In this document: positions 15,001-28,339 of the stretch, one piece after another | Position numbering within the stretch: position 1 is the first letter of the stretch | Layout: the number at the start of each line of letters is the position of its first letter | From: Montifringilla adamsi | Lineage: Eukaryota > Chordata > Aves > Passeriformes > Passeridae | Direction of reading: 5' to 3' | Assembly (NCBI GenBank): GCA_017590115.1 | Contig: JAGGNK010006537.1 | Span: forward strand, 124,001 to 188,000 | Length of the DNA: 64,000 bases | Position numbers and translations under genes: made by a program | The notes under the pieces: model-generated | What the model was told of the DNA's origin: nothing | Databases searched by the model: none | What the model saw: only the letters and a program-made list of their open reading frames with translations

Positions 15001-17148
15001 GGCAAGTCAGGAAGTGCACTTGGACTTCTGCTGACAGATTTTGGCTGAGCTGACAGGTGTTAGGAACATAAGATGAGGAGGTGGCAGCAGTCAGGAACAG
15101 TTGATCAAGCAGTGTTTACTGCTTAGAAACAAAATACAATAGGGTAGGTAGGCCTAAACACTTGAAAACCCTAATAGTCTTCTCTTTAACTTTCAGTGAG
15201 AACAAAGACAAATTTTAATGTAAAAACAAACATACAATCCAGTCAGAACTTGTGCTGGTGTTACTAACACAGAAGTGAGGCCATATTTCTCCCACTCAAT
15301 CCCTGATTGGAGTATATAGTGTTTTACCATGCCAGACTTTTGGGTTGGGGTCATCCAAACCTAAAACATCCATACAAAGTGTGAGGGATCTGGACACTTA
15401 TGGAACATATACTGCCTGAAATTTCTGCTGCCTCCACAGCTGACAGGCAGCATCCCAGCAGTGGCAGCTCAGTCCTCATGACCACTGTGAGAGGGCATCA
15501 GTTCTCACCCATTAGCCCTGGGTGTATTTCTGGCCCACCTGCTTGCAGAGCAGTGCTTGAAACCATGCTCTTACCTCCACCCCAAAAAGAGCCAAGCATT
15601 TAGTATTGCTTTCTTGCTGAGGATACTAGGATGTCTTTATAGTGTAACAACAGCTCATAGTTTCAGGCAAAGGATGGGCTGCCTCACGACTTTGAACTCC
15701 AAGATCTGGCAAGGTGGTGAGGGTGAAGAAGCTGGCAGCTAACTCTGAGAAATCAGGCTGCCTTTTCCCCTCCTCCCCTCCCACTCATTCCCTGCACCAG
15801 ATGTCAACTGCTACATGCTGAAGTGCCTGCCATCCTCCCAACTGCCTGCCTGCAGGCTTATGGCACAGCCTTCCCAGCTTCCCAGCACTACCTGCCAGCA
15901 GGTCTTCTCCAGAGACAGCACTCAGTGCATGCTGAAAAGGCATCTGTGCTCGTTCCTCTCCATTCTCCTCCTCCACCTGCCTCTTATATATTGCAGAGGT
16001 GACTTTCAGATGTGATAGCAGATATGCAAAGAGTGTATTAAAAACATGCTAAATAAAAATCCTGACAGGGAGGAAGAGCCCCAGAGGAGCTATAGCAACA
16101 AGGGAATATTAATCATTTCCAATTAAATAAAGCCCAGTGAAAGCCTGCCTTCCTTGCAAAGCAGCAGGGTTTCCCCTTTTCTCCTTCCTGCTTTAAACAT
16201 TGCACAGTTGGGTTGCTTTGCCGTGCTCAAGGACACCTTCAAACCCTCCCCAGCCCACATGAAGGTGGGCATGTTCAACAACCTTATAGGGCAACTCATG
16301 ACAGCTTGATGTTAATTGAAAATATTTCAGCCAAACTGTGAGCCTTCCATGCTCTTTTGGACACAGAGAGCCTCAGCAGCAGTTTTGGTAAAGCCTATTC
16401 AGCCCCACCAGCCTTGCAGCATCCAGGGCTGAGCTCTTGCCATGCTTCATGGAGAGGAGCACAAAACCCACCAGCCTCAAGCATTCCTGTACCAGGGGAC
16501 CACAGGTTCCTCACTGCTCCTGGACTGGGAAGGCTTGGAGGATTTTCCATTAAGAACAGAGATGCCCACAACTGAGATAGTTTTAAAGGAGTGGGATTTT
16601 CCAAAAACTGCTGGGCACTGGCCTAGCACCGTCTCCAGAAAAGTCAGCTGGAGTTACACACTTGACTCTGGTGGAACCTGCCAGTGGTTTGTTCTTTCCA
16701 AACTCTTTCCTTGAGGTTAGAAACATGCTATCCTCCTGCCTTAACACCCCAAATATGGGGAACTCTGCACAGCATGGCACTCAGAGGATGGGATTTATTC
16801 TCTCCCTCCAAGGCAGGGAGAAGTTAAACTGCTGAATTCCTCTGGGACAAAGCCTAGACTGAAGCTTTGGCTTGTGAACCAGCCCAAACCCAGTACTAGA
16901 AATACCAGCAAGGGAAAAGCTGAGTTTGACAGACACTATACATGGTCTGTGGCTGAGGAACTTCACTTCCTTTGTCCTTTTGTCTTAAAGGAACAAGCCA
17001 GACTCAGCGCACAGCTCTGAAGGGACAATGGAAGAAAGCAACCTGAGCATGCTCCGTAACAGTGTTCTTCACACAGGGAATGCGAAAAAAAACCCCAAAA
17101 ACAACACCAAAACCCAGCAAGCAGAGCAGGGAGAAAAAGTCCATCTCC
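1..17148. other. Noncoding, nothing recognised
   Basis: Unique sequence with numerous short open frames on both strands but no recognisable coding exon, RNA gene or repeat family. Homopolymers are present: a C run at 12163-12173 and the A run at 13092-13113. If the CpG island at 29 kb is the promoter of a minus-strand gene, this would be part of a long first intron, but that is conjecture. Confidence 0.65.
13092..13113 (+). repeat. Poly(A) tract, 22 bases
   Basis: Uninterrupted A run. No poly(A) signal, parent gene or target-site duplication is recognisable upstream, so a retroposed origin is not supported. Confidence 0.95.
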
Positions 17149-17156
17149 GATCTTAC

Positions 17157-17239
17157 CTGTGATGGGGGTTCTGCTAAGGCACCTCTCAGCATTTTGTCCG
17201 GGTTTCCTACTCACTCTGAATTAAGTTGGAAGTCCAAGC
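17157..17239 (-). ncRNA. Exon-like block in duplication copy 1, 83 nt
   Basis: Same acceptor and donor as the copy-2 block but 14 nt longer. An ATG late in the block (MLRGALAEPPSQ to the donor) is open to the splice site. The 14-nt length difference means the two blocks would not be frame-equivalent if coding, which fits a noncoding role better. Confidence 0.4.
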
Positions 17240-17285
17240 CTGGATAGCAAGACAGAATGAAGAAATAGCTTCCCCATGATCTTAC

Positions 17286-17354
17286 CTGTGATGGGGGTTC
17301 TCAGCATTTTGTCCAGGTTTCCTACTCACTCTGAATTAAGTTGGAAGTCCAAGC
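17286..17354 (-). ncRNA. Exon-like block in duplication copy 2, 69 nt
   Basis: On the minus strand TTCTGTCTTGCTATCCAG is a good acceptor. It is followed by GCTTGGACTTCCAACTTAAT and, 69 nt later, a CAG|GTAAGA donor. Stops occur in all three frames near the 5' side, so it would be noncoding or 5' UTR. In transcription order it precedes the copy-1 block. Confidence 0.4.
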
Positions 17355-17391
17355 CTGGATAGCAAGACAGAATGAAGAAATAGCTTCCCCA

Positions 17392-20300
17392 CCAGATGTC
17401 AGAGGGTGACAGAATTGCAGAGGAAGTCCAGCACTTTCTCTCCAGCTGTCATCACTGGTGCCTAAAAACAAAACTTCCCTGCACTCTACAGACAGTTTTC
17501 AGATTTTACTGCCATACAACCTGTATCTCCACCTACAGCTTCTTCAGCCTTTCTTGCTATGCAGTTTTATCTGCACAGCAGCATCTCTGCCACTCCATAC
17601 CAAAGGAGCCAAGTGGCTCCTCTCTGTGCCACATCCTTTGCTGCAATAGCTCCCCACCAGCACATCACCAGGATGGAATTACTAAGGGGCATCCCTGAAT
17701 ATATGGAGGCTGAATTTAGTCAAGGAGACCAAGGCAATGATTTAATAATTCTTGCTAGAGAATCATAATTCCTGAATAGAAAATAGACCAGAATGTGATT
17801 TTGAGCAGCAATCATGTTCAGTAGGAACATTTCTCCATCAGCTACTGAGGTTATCTCAATAATGCCCCATACCTGAAGGCAACCTGAGACAAAAACATTT
17901 CTCTGGTAAATGCTTGCACGGAATGAGGAGCAGCTCAATTCACACACACATCCAAGGGGTCAAGATCTGCCAGCCACAAAACACCACCACACTGAAGGAA
18001 AACCATATATACTTTTTGTTAACTAAATCCCTCACAAGGGAAAAGTAACATAGAGGGAGGGAAAAGGCCTCTGAGTTTTGTCATTCTGTCCAGAAAGAGA
18101 TAGCACAGCCTTGCTGGGGTTGCTTTTCCCCACAAGCAGCAACTTAAGGGCTTTGGAGCACCTTGTGCCCAGCAAAAGCCCAGTTCTATCCATGCTGGGA
18201 TAGGGTGCAGGGGTGTGGGACTGGGATGTGGTGCATGGACAGAAAGGCCCTGCAATGCACAGTTCTTCCTTTTGCCAGGAGCAAATTGTCACTTCAGAGA
18301 GTCACTCTGAGCAAGGACAAAATGTTAAATGGATCCCATCCAATGCTGCCTGCCTCCACCCCTCCCTGCAGAAGCTGGTGGAGAAGAGCAAGGAGAAAGT
18401 GGAAGAAACAGAGGGGCTCTGGAGGAAGGCTGGTACTGGTTACTGTGCCTGCTGTCTCTGCCAACCACCACAGCTTGGCCTTCATGTTTCAAAGAGAGCT
18501 GTGATTTATGATGCTGTTTTAGGGGGTGCCCAGCATTAAACACTGCAAAAAGATCAAAGTTTCAGGGGGTTCTTAATGTTTTGAGAAAGCCTCCAGATGG
18601 CTGCCCAAATGAGAAACTGGAGTGTTTTCTCTTTTCTTACTTCATCTTCACTCCTGGCTACCCAGAAGATCATGCAAGGAACAGATGCACAGAAAAATGA
18701 AAAACAGTTGGGAAAACACATATAAAAATAGCAGCAGTGTCCATTTTGCAATGCAGAGAGCACAGCTATGTGAGGAATACATTTTGATGCCAGCAAAGAA
18801 ACTCAGACAATCCTGTCAATTAAGAAACATCAATACCCAACTCTACTCTCCTGCTCCCATGACAGGCAACAGCTGCTCTGGCTCTAGAGCAGCAGCCAGC
18901 AGAGGAGCCTACCCAGCGGAGTAGAGAGACACAGAAGGGATGAGTTTAGTGGCCCTTGAGCACCAGCACTCCTGCTTGCTTCAGCTTTCCCATCTGTGAG
19001 ATGCTCCTCTGTGCTGCAGCACCTCTGAGCTCAGCTGCTGCAGAGCTACGCAGAGCTAGTAACTCTGGAGGATCACCGTAGTAGCAGCAACAGTACAGGT
19101 GGGTCTGGTGAGTTCCTAGCTTATTTCTCAGCATACATGTTTTGAAATAAGGACTCCTGAAACACAATCTTGATAAACCTTGCCACAGGCATCTGTCTCC
19201 TCTCATAGCTTTAAGTCAGCTCAGAAGGGCCTTTGCTTCCCTGCATCATGTTTGCAAATCCAGTATCTCACACTGCTTCTGATCCAGTCTGTTGGGAAGC
19301 ACAAGCTGTCCCAGCCCTGCCAGCTGTGCTCAGAAAGAAACCTCCTACAGGCAAAGGCAGCAGCTCTGTCTTTTGGGTCTGGCTGTCCCTGCACTTTTGG
19401 TTATGCCAGTCATGCACCACCTTGTGCAGGGCTGAGCTTTCCCTGCATAAATGGTAAATAATGCTCTGGCCAGTCACCAAATGGCACATTTATCTCCCTA
19501 GCAGCTCATTCATCAGCTGCAGCTGAACACTGGCAATGCTCCAGACCAAGAACAACAGCCTCCCTGCAAGAGGTACTGCAAGAGCACCTGCTCTCTGTTC
19601 ACTGTAGGGTACCTCAAGTTGTGGGTATGTAGGAGGTAGGAAGCACATCCCTGGCAAGCCCTGCGGTGCTAATGATGGCCTGAGCAAGCACCTCCATGCT
19701 CCCTGACTCAGGCATTGATGGGGAACAAGGCTCAACACCTGGAGTCTTTGGTCCTGGAGAGAGGGGACAGCATGGGCTGGCTTTTGCTGCTGTCTCTGCA
19801 GGAACCAGACCCCCCCAGATGAATCATTGCACTTAACTTATTTTATTACTCTCTTAAAATCATGCAAGTTTTTTCTCTCTGAAGCAGCACTTTGGGATGC
19901 TGTTCCCTTTCCTACTCTGCAGAAGTAGTAAACCACATCTGGATTCTGGCTGGACACAAGCAGCTCTGCTCATGAAGAGGGGCTGCAATACTCCCTTGAG
20001 AAATGCCTCATTCCTCTTCCCAAACCACATCATAGCTTGGGTTTGCCATATCCTTACACACAGGAAAATTTGAGGGATGAAATGACAGTTCACTTCACCA
20101 CCACGGCCACAGAGGAGGTGACAAGAGGGCCAGGTGGAAACAAAAATAGCAAGTTTTCCTCAGCACAGCAAGCCTAGTGATGGTTGCTACTAAGCCCCAC
20201 ACAATCAAAGCAGCCTTGCTGACAGCCCTGCCAGTGCATTGCCCCATACATCTCCCCACACTCCCTGGAGGTAGACAAGTGCACTCCAGCTCCCTCTCTC

Positions 20301-23300
20301 CTTTCCTAGAAAGGTTTTTAGAAGCCTCCAAATTCAGTTTTGTCTGGAAGATTGAGGGTATGATGTGAGTCAACGTGAGCAAAACAAGTAAATGAGATTT
20401 GTCAAGGAAAAGACGAGCCAGGAGGACAGGAACAAAGGTCTTGGTGGGAATAAAGAGAAAGCTCAGATCAGGCAATAAATTGGTAAATGAGGCACAAAGG
20501 ACAGAGGAGAACAACAACTAGCCTATTGCTGCTAATCCAGACGTAGTTTTCAAAGCAGGATCATGAGTCACCAGCCCCATCAAGGCTGGAACAGAAACCC
20601 CAGTTTACCACATGCAAGAGCAGAACATCCTTTCTTTGGCAAAGCCAAGGGGACCTCAGGTGTGGTCCTGTTCTTGGCACGTGGGAGGCTGAAGGTTGGG
20701 AGTCAAGTGCTGCAGGTACATGCATATGCTATGGAGACAGCAGGAAAGCTGGCTGGACTAACTTGCATGGAGGGATGCTCTGGGGGATACGGGCTCCCCT
20801 GCCAGTTCAGTGCTGGGCAATGCGCCAGGCTGGAGCTGTGCTATGCATGTTAGGGTTTCAGTCTTGCTAGAAAAAAACCTGGGACTTTTTTTGGGGTTTT
20901 CAATGAGGTGAGTGTTCACGTCGCTTCCTTCTTGCCCCATCAAGACTCAGTGCAGCCTGAGCTCCCACCCAGCCAGTGGTTTGGACTCTTTCCACAGCCC
21001 CGAGTTATGGTGGGGGCTCTGATCCTGCCACTGGAGACATGGGGAGATCTGTGCACACCCCAGCTCTGTCAAGGCCATCCCACAGGAGACAGCAACATCT
21101 CCCAAATTCTTATTTGCCCATCACAGGCATCTCACAGGCACTTCCAGGGACCAAAGCGGCTTGTGCAGTTTCTGCCCTGTTTTGACACATCCTTAAGGAA
21201 GTTGTGCCCCTGCTTTTGTGTTGCACCACGTGGAAAACCTAAAAACACATAGGCCACAATACTGCAGATGGTACAAAGAGGTGCCTGAAAAGATGCTGCC
21301 ATTCCACTGCTTCATGAACCCAAAAGGAAGCTGCAAGCAAAGAGTATTGTCCAGCCAGGAGGGCTGTACAGGCTTTGGGTTTGCTCCTCCCTTGCTGTGC
21401 ACTTCACATTTTGGGTTCCTGAGTAGGACAGCAGAGCAGCGCTACTTGGCACAGTGCAAAGCAGAAATTTTGGCTTGCTCTAGTAAAAGCCAGAGGTCTG
21501 GCTCCAGGCCTCAAGAGCCCAGGCTGCTGGGGTGCTCGCTGTTGCATCAGGAGATGTGTTTGTGTGCATGTGGAAGTGTAGGCATCTCAGAAAGCAGCCA
21601 GCACAAGGAAATGAAACATTATAGAGGCACTGAAGATAATTTTAGGAAGCCAAACATCCTCTTGTCACGCAAATCAGTTGAGCAGCCTGGCAGTGATCAG
21701 GGCAGGTAGTTTCTCACTTTTCAGCCATGGAGCATAACTCCAAGTTTGGACTCTGCAGTGTGGCTGGGGCACACAGGGGCTGCCAACCTGGCAAACACCT
21801 CTTGTCAGCCAACAAGTTGCTCTGCACCAGCAAAGCTGTGGGGATGGCTGCCCAGCAGAGCCTGCTAGCTTCAGGTGGATCCCTTTTATTTTAAGCCCAG
21901 AAGTCATCATCATCAGGGCTCTGCTAGTTATAAACTGGAAGCAAACAGAAGTCTTGACCGTGTGCTCTGAGAGATGCTGTTGTGCTCTTTTTGGGGTGAA
22001 GCAGCAGGACACCTCACCAGTCCTAAAGCTGCCTGACCTCCAGGAAGTATTAAGAGTTCTCAGCAATGTTATACATCTATAAAGAGTGAACATGTTGGAC
22101 ATTTCCATTGCATGGATTAAGATGTTTCATCTGGTCTCTCACCCTGTGTCTCAGAAAAAGCCCTGACGTGAGCATCCCTACATACCTGGCAGAGGTTTTA
22201 TTTCTCTCCTGGAGGATGGGATAAGAGAGACTTCCTCCAGATTTTAAAGGCTGCTGAGTGAGACAGGGAGAGCCACAAGGAATCAGAAGGAATCAGTGTC
22301 AGCTGGGGAACAAGGAGAGAGATCCTCCAGTTGTGGTTCTGGCACAAGCCACTCCTGCCTGCAAGTTCCCAATGGTGCTGTTTGTCACCATCTCTAAAGC
22401 AGCTTTATTTAGGATAAAAACACCCAACTGTTACAGAGGCTCTGGAGACAGGTGACCACCACAAAACCATGTCCTTCCCTGGCATCCCAAGGCCAAACTC
22501 TCTGCCCCATTACTGCAGGGCGGGCATGGAGGCATAGCTCCTGATGCCTGGGGAGTGGGCAGGACAGAGAGACCAGCTTTCTTTTTAGAAGTCACCCCGT
22601 ATGTCAGGAGAGATACAGGGTTCATTGACTCATTAAACAGGGTGAAGCTAAGCTCATCTTGCATCACCCACAGCTGGCCAATACCCTGTGGAGGCAAGAG
22701 TGGGGAGACTGATGTTTATTCTCCAGCCCCTCAGCTATTCAGCTTTGAACAAATGACCCCTCTGAGCAACACGGCAGTAAATTGCTTAAACAAATGCAAA
22801 GTTCAGATGGTTGCAAAGAACTTGTCCCAGCTGCCAAAAAAATTACAAAACACCAGTGTTTTCTGAAAAGCAAGGCTGTGCAGCTCGCTCGTGAGAGAGG
22901 CAACAAGATGCCAGGAGCCATTGGGCAGGGCAGATGTAGAAGGACTCTGGTTCTTGCCCAGACAAGACCTTTTGGAGTGGGGGCTGATTTTAATGTTATT
23001 GCTCCTAAGAACAGGTGCGAGGTCCCCTGGAGCCCTGTATGTGTTTGTAGGGAGCAGGGCAGCAGAAATCCTGTGGGCACAGCAGGTGAGGCAATGTTTG
23101 ATCAGAGTTTCCCTGAGCAGATTTGAGGGCAGCTCATTTCATCACCCTCTCAAGTCAGGAAGTGACTCACCTCAGCACGGGGTATTTTGAAGTCCCTTGT
23201 CCTCAAATCAGTAACAGCTTTCCATACAGTGATCCCAAACTACTTGAAGACAAGGGCCAGTAACCTGGCCAGCATCTCCAAACTGTGAAACAATCTGTAT

Positions 23301-24389
23301 GTGTCCTTTTTCCCCATGGGCAGGCACATGGGCATCACCTACTGCAGCACTGAGCTTTGCCATGGCAAAGTTTGAATAGAGAAACTGCTGCTCCCTTTTG
23401 TTTCCATGAAGACTGGACTTTTCCCCCTTCTGCACAACACCCCAAGCAGCTGTTGCTGTTCCAAAAGCAGCTTAAAACCATCACCCCAAGCCAGAGTCTA
23501 GGAGCTGTGCTGTGCACAAGCCTAGTAAGCACAAACTTTGGTAATCAGAGTCACAGCCATCAACTCCTGCACAACTGCTTGTGTTCAAAGGCTCAAAACA
23601 GTAAGAGAACTGCAACCCAAAATCTCACCCATCCTTCACCACTCAAGCTACTATTCTGGAAGATGTTCTTTTACTGGTTTAATGTGAGGAAAGAAACAAA
23701 GAAGGGAATAATGAAGCCTCCAGAGGCCAAAAAGCCACCAAGAGTTTGCACAGCTGCATGAATCAGCTGGGCCAGATTCAGGTGAAGTGGTGGCTTCCTG
23801 AGTTCAGCTGCACAGAATTAAGCACCCAGGTACACAGCTCTTGCACACCCCTCACTCAGGAGTGCTGCACTCTTCAAGTGCTCCTCCAGTCAAACTGCAT
23901 ACCTAGGGTTCCGTACATCTCCCAAGGCTGTTTTCTGAAAAGTTATTTTCAGCCCCTTTTGCATGCAGAAAATTGTCACCCTTTACATCTTTCTGAAATG
24001 GTTTCCAGGTAAGCCACAAAGCATCTCACCACACCATCCTGCCCTCCCTCCCAATACCTGCCCAGACAAACCCTTCTAAGCCATGTGCCAGCTAACCCAC
24101 AGCAGAGGGGATTTAAAACTTTAACCCTCACTGCTTCATTTTTCCATTTTTCTTCTTTTTTGGTTTCCACTACAGTGGTAACAACCCACAGGCATATTTA
24201 GAAGGTAAAGCATGCTGTGAGAGGAGCTCTAACACAACAGTTTATAGCCCAAATCTTGCACAAATAAGCACTTACAGTAAGAGAATGAGCACCTAAAATT
24301 TTAGGGTTTAATCTGCAGGAAATAAAACTGGGAAATAGTATACTTTGTTTAAAACCTTACTTTTCTTTCCTCTCTGGAGCGTGACTTAC
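17392..24389. other. Noncoding, nothing recognised
   Basis: Unique sequence of mixed composition. The longest frame (21218-21709 plus, 163 codons) shows no known family. No repeat family or RNA gene was recognised. Confidence 0.7.
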
Positions 24390-24432
24390 CTGCCATCCCT
24401 GTTTTCAGATGCTGAAATGGCTTCTGAGGTCC
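24390..24432 (-). ncRNA. Candidate noncoding exon, 43 nt
   Basis: On the minus strand a T/G-rich tract (including an 8-T run) leads to TTGTACCAG, then 43 nt, then a perfect CAG|GTAAGT donor. An alternative acceptor (CATTTCAG) would give 22 nt. It lies between the CpG island at 29 kb and the duplicated exon-like units at 17.3 kb, on the same strand. Perfect donors also occur by chance in this window, so this is only a candidate. Confidence 0.25.
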
Positions 24433-27400
24433 CTGGTACAACAGCACGTGGAACAGACCAAAAACACAGCAACAAAAAAAACCCCTCAAACTCCTTACAT
24501 GGGAAGGGGCCTTCAGATCCCTATATAACTTGGCCCCACAAGTGGCCGCTGCTGGGGATTAAGCCCCAGCTGAAGCAAATCAGCAGTAACTCACTATTAC
24601 CACTCCAGGAAGGTGCTGGGATCTCTGTGCCAGGAGAAGATATATGTACTGAGCCAGAAAGCAGCAGGAGAACACCCTGGCTCCACCAGGAGGGAATGGG
24701 GTTGGGTTTCTCTGTGCCCTAAGTCTGTCTATTCCCTGTGTACCCCTAGAGCAAAGCCCACCAGGAAACAAGATCTGCCTGTGTTACCTGATCAGTACAA
24801 CCAGGTAAATGGTAAAAGGGCAAATCATGACTGACTTCATATTTTGAAAGATATGTGTGCTAGGCTGGGAGCCTGGCTGCCCTACTGCTGCTCTCATGGG
24901 TTGAGGAGGGATTTGAATGTCTTGTCATGCCAGGGATGGGTGTTCATGGGTTTTCTAAGCCCTGCCAGAAAGGGAGAGGGGAAGCAGAAAGGGCTGGTAG
25001 AGGGGGAAGGCAAGGCTGGCTATTGCCTGCCAGTGTTGGGAAAGCAGGAACATCGTCCTGCTGGCTGCTGTGCTCCCTGCCAGCTCTTGGGTGTAAAAGC
25101 TTTGTGGAGCCCAGAAGAGGTGATGTGCAAGGCTTGTGAATGCCATCCCTTTCCCACTGCTGAGCAGGTGGGCTAATTAAACAGGCTGTGCTGCTAAATG
25201 GTACTGAAGTTGCACGATCTGGATCAGCATGACAGACACCCAGCAGGGCCCAACACATCATAAAATTGCAATTGCTTTCCCGCTTCTGCCTGGAAATAGC
25301 ATCTTCATGGAGCATCCCTGTGGCCACCTGCCATCAGTGACTGAGGGCCAGTGCATGAGCAGCTCCTGCCACCAGCACTGCTTTGGCCCACTCCCTCTTA
25401 CAGGCAGGTGGGGATGGAGATTTGGGAACATTTACAGTTCCAGAGGGATGATTTGAACTCTTAGCAACGAGTGACTTGAGGAAAGCATCACCAAGGATTC
25501 AGCTATTCAGGCTAAGCATGGGCATATGAAAGACGAAAGCATCTCACACCAGTAACCATGGCAGAACCCCCCATCCCACACCCCCCATGGCCAGGCAAGG
25601 GCTTGTGGATTGCTTTGCATCTGCTTGTAGGTCACGCTGACTGAAGCTGTAACATCACCGAGAAAGGAAGCCAACAGGAACACAGAGGAAGAGGAGGAAA
25701 TTCCCATAAACACCACTGGATACTGCTGCTAAAAATAGATGGGAAGGGTGCTGGTTCCTGATTTACTGTTCCTTCCTGTGACTTCCCATCCACCAGGCTC
25801 ATTCCTGCACTGTGAGAGCTGGGATGGACAACTTTCCGTAGCAGCTGTTCCAAGGCAGCAGCCAGCTGACATTGCACAGCCAGTAGATGGATGCTTTTAA
25901 AGCTCTTTGGCTTCCCCTGCCCATGCATGCTAGTTAGGATAATCAGGGTGGGCACTGCTGAGAAATCCCATATCTAAGCACAGAGCAAGGCTGTGGTGCC
26001 CTCATCCATGATAGTATCTCAGCTGCCTCCACTGGGCAAAGAGACCCTTTTCCCTGCATGAGGAGCAGGAAGCTGGGCTCCCGAGGAGCTGATGGAGAGC
26101 AGAAGCAGCACTGCTGGGAGCGACACCACGCAGCAGTGCCAGCTATGTCCCCTGCTCACTGGAAGGGGAGATGTGCATCTGCTGGGTGAGGATGAGCAGT
26201 GGAGAGCAGCTCTGGTACTCAGTCCAAAGGCAGGTGACTCAACCTACATCTTGCTTCACATGATGATTATCTAGCAACTGGTTTTCAAAGATATTTTTCA
26301 CAGGCTGTTTCCTCCCTGAGGTAGTAACTCAGCATTTGGAGTTGCCAAGAAAATGGCATTCACCACATTATTCCTTTGGCTGCAGCCCTGCTGGCTGGGG
26401 AGAGGGACACTCTCCTCTTCCAGGAACTGATGAGAAGCTGCCTACTAACAGCTCAGCCTTCCAGTACTTCTCACTGCTCCCTGTCGAGCCTGGGAAGTGA
26501 CCACAGCAGGGCTTCAACAGCCATCACTGGTGTGGGGCAGCACCATCAAGAGGCATCTCTTGCCCATGTCCCAGCCACTGGGGTCTCAGCACAACCCAAC
26601 TTCTTTAGGGCTTATTTGGCTGCACACCTACCAAATCTGCTTGCATTTATACTGTGGGGAAGCCCAGCTGAAGGGCTGTGAGCAGCCACAGGCAGATTTT
26701 GCAGGGCTGTGGAGAAAAACCCCAGCTTTTTCCCCATTATGTTGCCTCCTTGAGAATTTCCTTTTGCTACAAGCATGGGGCAAATCTGTTCAGCCCATGT
26801 CTGACCATTACAATGCCTTTTCTCCTATGATGCTCTAAACCAGCATGGGATGGTCCGGCCCTGCCTCTGTTCTGCTCCAGCTAGCCTTATGATTTCAGGG
26901 CATCCTTTTTCTGGCCATGAAGGTCTTCTGCCAGGTTGTAATAAGGCAGAAAGAAAGCTGGGAAAAGGCTGCTCCACCCGTGCATCCTCCAGCATACAAC
27001 CCCAGGGCAGCGCTGCTTTCTCCCAGCCCTAATCCCCCACACCTCCATCTCGGTGCAAAGCCAGGAGGAAGACTAATTGCTGACAGCATTGCCAAGAAAC
27101 CCAACATGTCCAAAACCATTGTGCTGTTTTTAGCATCTTCCATCCAAGAATCTCGCAAGCGTGTGACTGAGGAGGTATTTTTACCTTCCTCCCTCGGCAT
27201 TCCAGGCAGGACAGCTGGTGCCTCTGCAGTGTGAGCCAGTCACTGGTGGCTGCTGTGAGCCAGGACCAGCAGCTGGGCCCGATGCCAGCATTGCAGACTT
27301 GCAGCTCCCAGCAGCCCGGGACCCCGCAGCTGAACCAACCACCCCATTTCCCCATGGAAATGACCCCTTTGGGGTCAGAGGCACAGCAGTGCTTGAAATC

Positions 27401-27794
27401 CTCCCAAAGTGCTTCTGTAAACAACACCAGAGAAGATTAGGAGGAACAGCAAATGTGAATTAAGGACAAAAACAGTGCAAAATTGAGTGGGGTTTTTTTC
27501 AGATAAACAGTAGGTGAAGGCTGGCCACAGCTCTCCTGCTGTGCACACCCTTTTCCCATACATTCCTGAGCTCCTGTACCCAGAGCTGGGCTCTTACGGA
27601 CCCCTCCAGATGCAGAGCTGGCCAATAAAACAGCAAATGAGAGGCAGGGGGCCAGACCTCAGCCAGCACTCAGCACCCCAAATCCTGCAAATCCAGCCTC
27701 CCTGCTGCTGCCCTTGGTGTGACAGTGAAAGCCATGCATTGCAGTGGTCCTTGCAAGGCTAATTCCTCACAGAAAAATCAGAATAGTGAGGCCA
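24433..27794. other. Noncoding, nothing recognised
   Basis: Fairly GC-rich unique sequence with many short frames on both strands, none with a known family, codon-like conservation or splice context. Confidence 0.7.
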
Positions 27795-28339
27795 GCAGGA
27801 CCAGGGATCACTGCCTGTACTCGGCACTGGCGAGGCCGCACCTTGAGCACTTCTGGGCCTCGCACTTTAAAAAGGACACTGAGGGGCTGGAGCATGTCCA
27901 GTGAAGGACAACAAGGCTCTGAAAAGTTTAGAAAACATGCCTGTGAGGAATAGCTGAGGGAGCTGGGCTTCTGTAGTCTCAAGAGGAGGAGCCTCAGGGG
28001 GCAGCTCATGGCTCTCTACAAGCACCTGAAAGGAGCCTGTGGCCAGGCGGGGGCCGGTCTCTTCTACCGGGCCTGCAGTGAGAGGGCGAGAGAGAATGGC
28101 CTTAAGATGAGACAGGAGTGATTCAGATTACATATTAGAAAAAAAAAATTAGTGTGGTCAGGCATTGAAACAGGCTGCCCAGGGAGATGGTGGGGTCACC
28201 ATCCCTGGGGTGTTTACAGGGCACCTGGATCTGGCTCTGCGTGATGTGGGTTAGGTGTTACAGTGGCAATGCTGGGTGGACACCTGGACTGGATGATCCT
28301 AAAGGTCTCTTCCAACCTCAGCGATGGTTCTGTGATTCT
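27795..28339 (+). mobile_element. CR1 LINE, 5'-truncated, about 545 bp
   Basis: Sense-strand CR1 3' region: AAAAAGGACACTGAGGGGCT, GAGCATGTCCAGTGAAGGAC, then GGTCAGGCATTGAAACAGGC, GCTGCCCAGGGAGATGG and the end GTTCTGTGATTCTG. An A-rich patch near 28139 is internal. It ends about 470 bp before the CpG island. Confidence 0.96.

Larger units (their letters stand above)
17149..17391. repeat. Tandem direct duplication, 128-bp and 114-bp copies
   Basis: Copy 1 (17149-17276) and copy 2 (17278-17391) are nearly identical head-to-tail. The only differences I see are one substitution (gtccgggtt versus gtccaggtt) and a 14-base deletion in copy 2. The deleted block is bounded by a short TCT repeat, suggesting slippage. 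High identity implies a recent event. Confidence 0.97.

Noticed and set aside
21218..21709. 163-codon plus-strand open frame
   Set aside because: No known family, no promoter or splice evidence, overlapped by frames on both strands.
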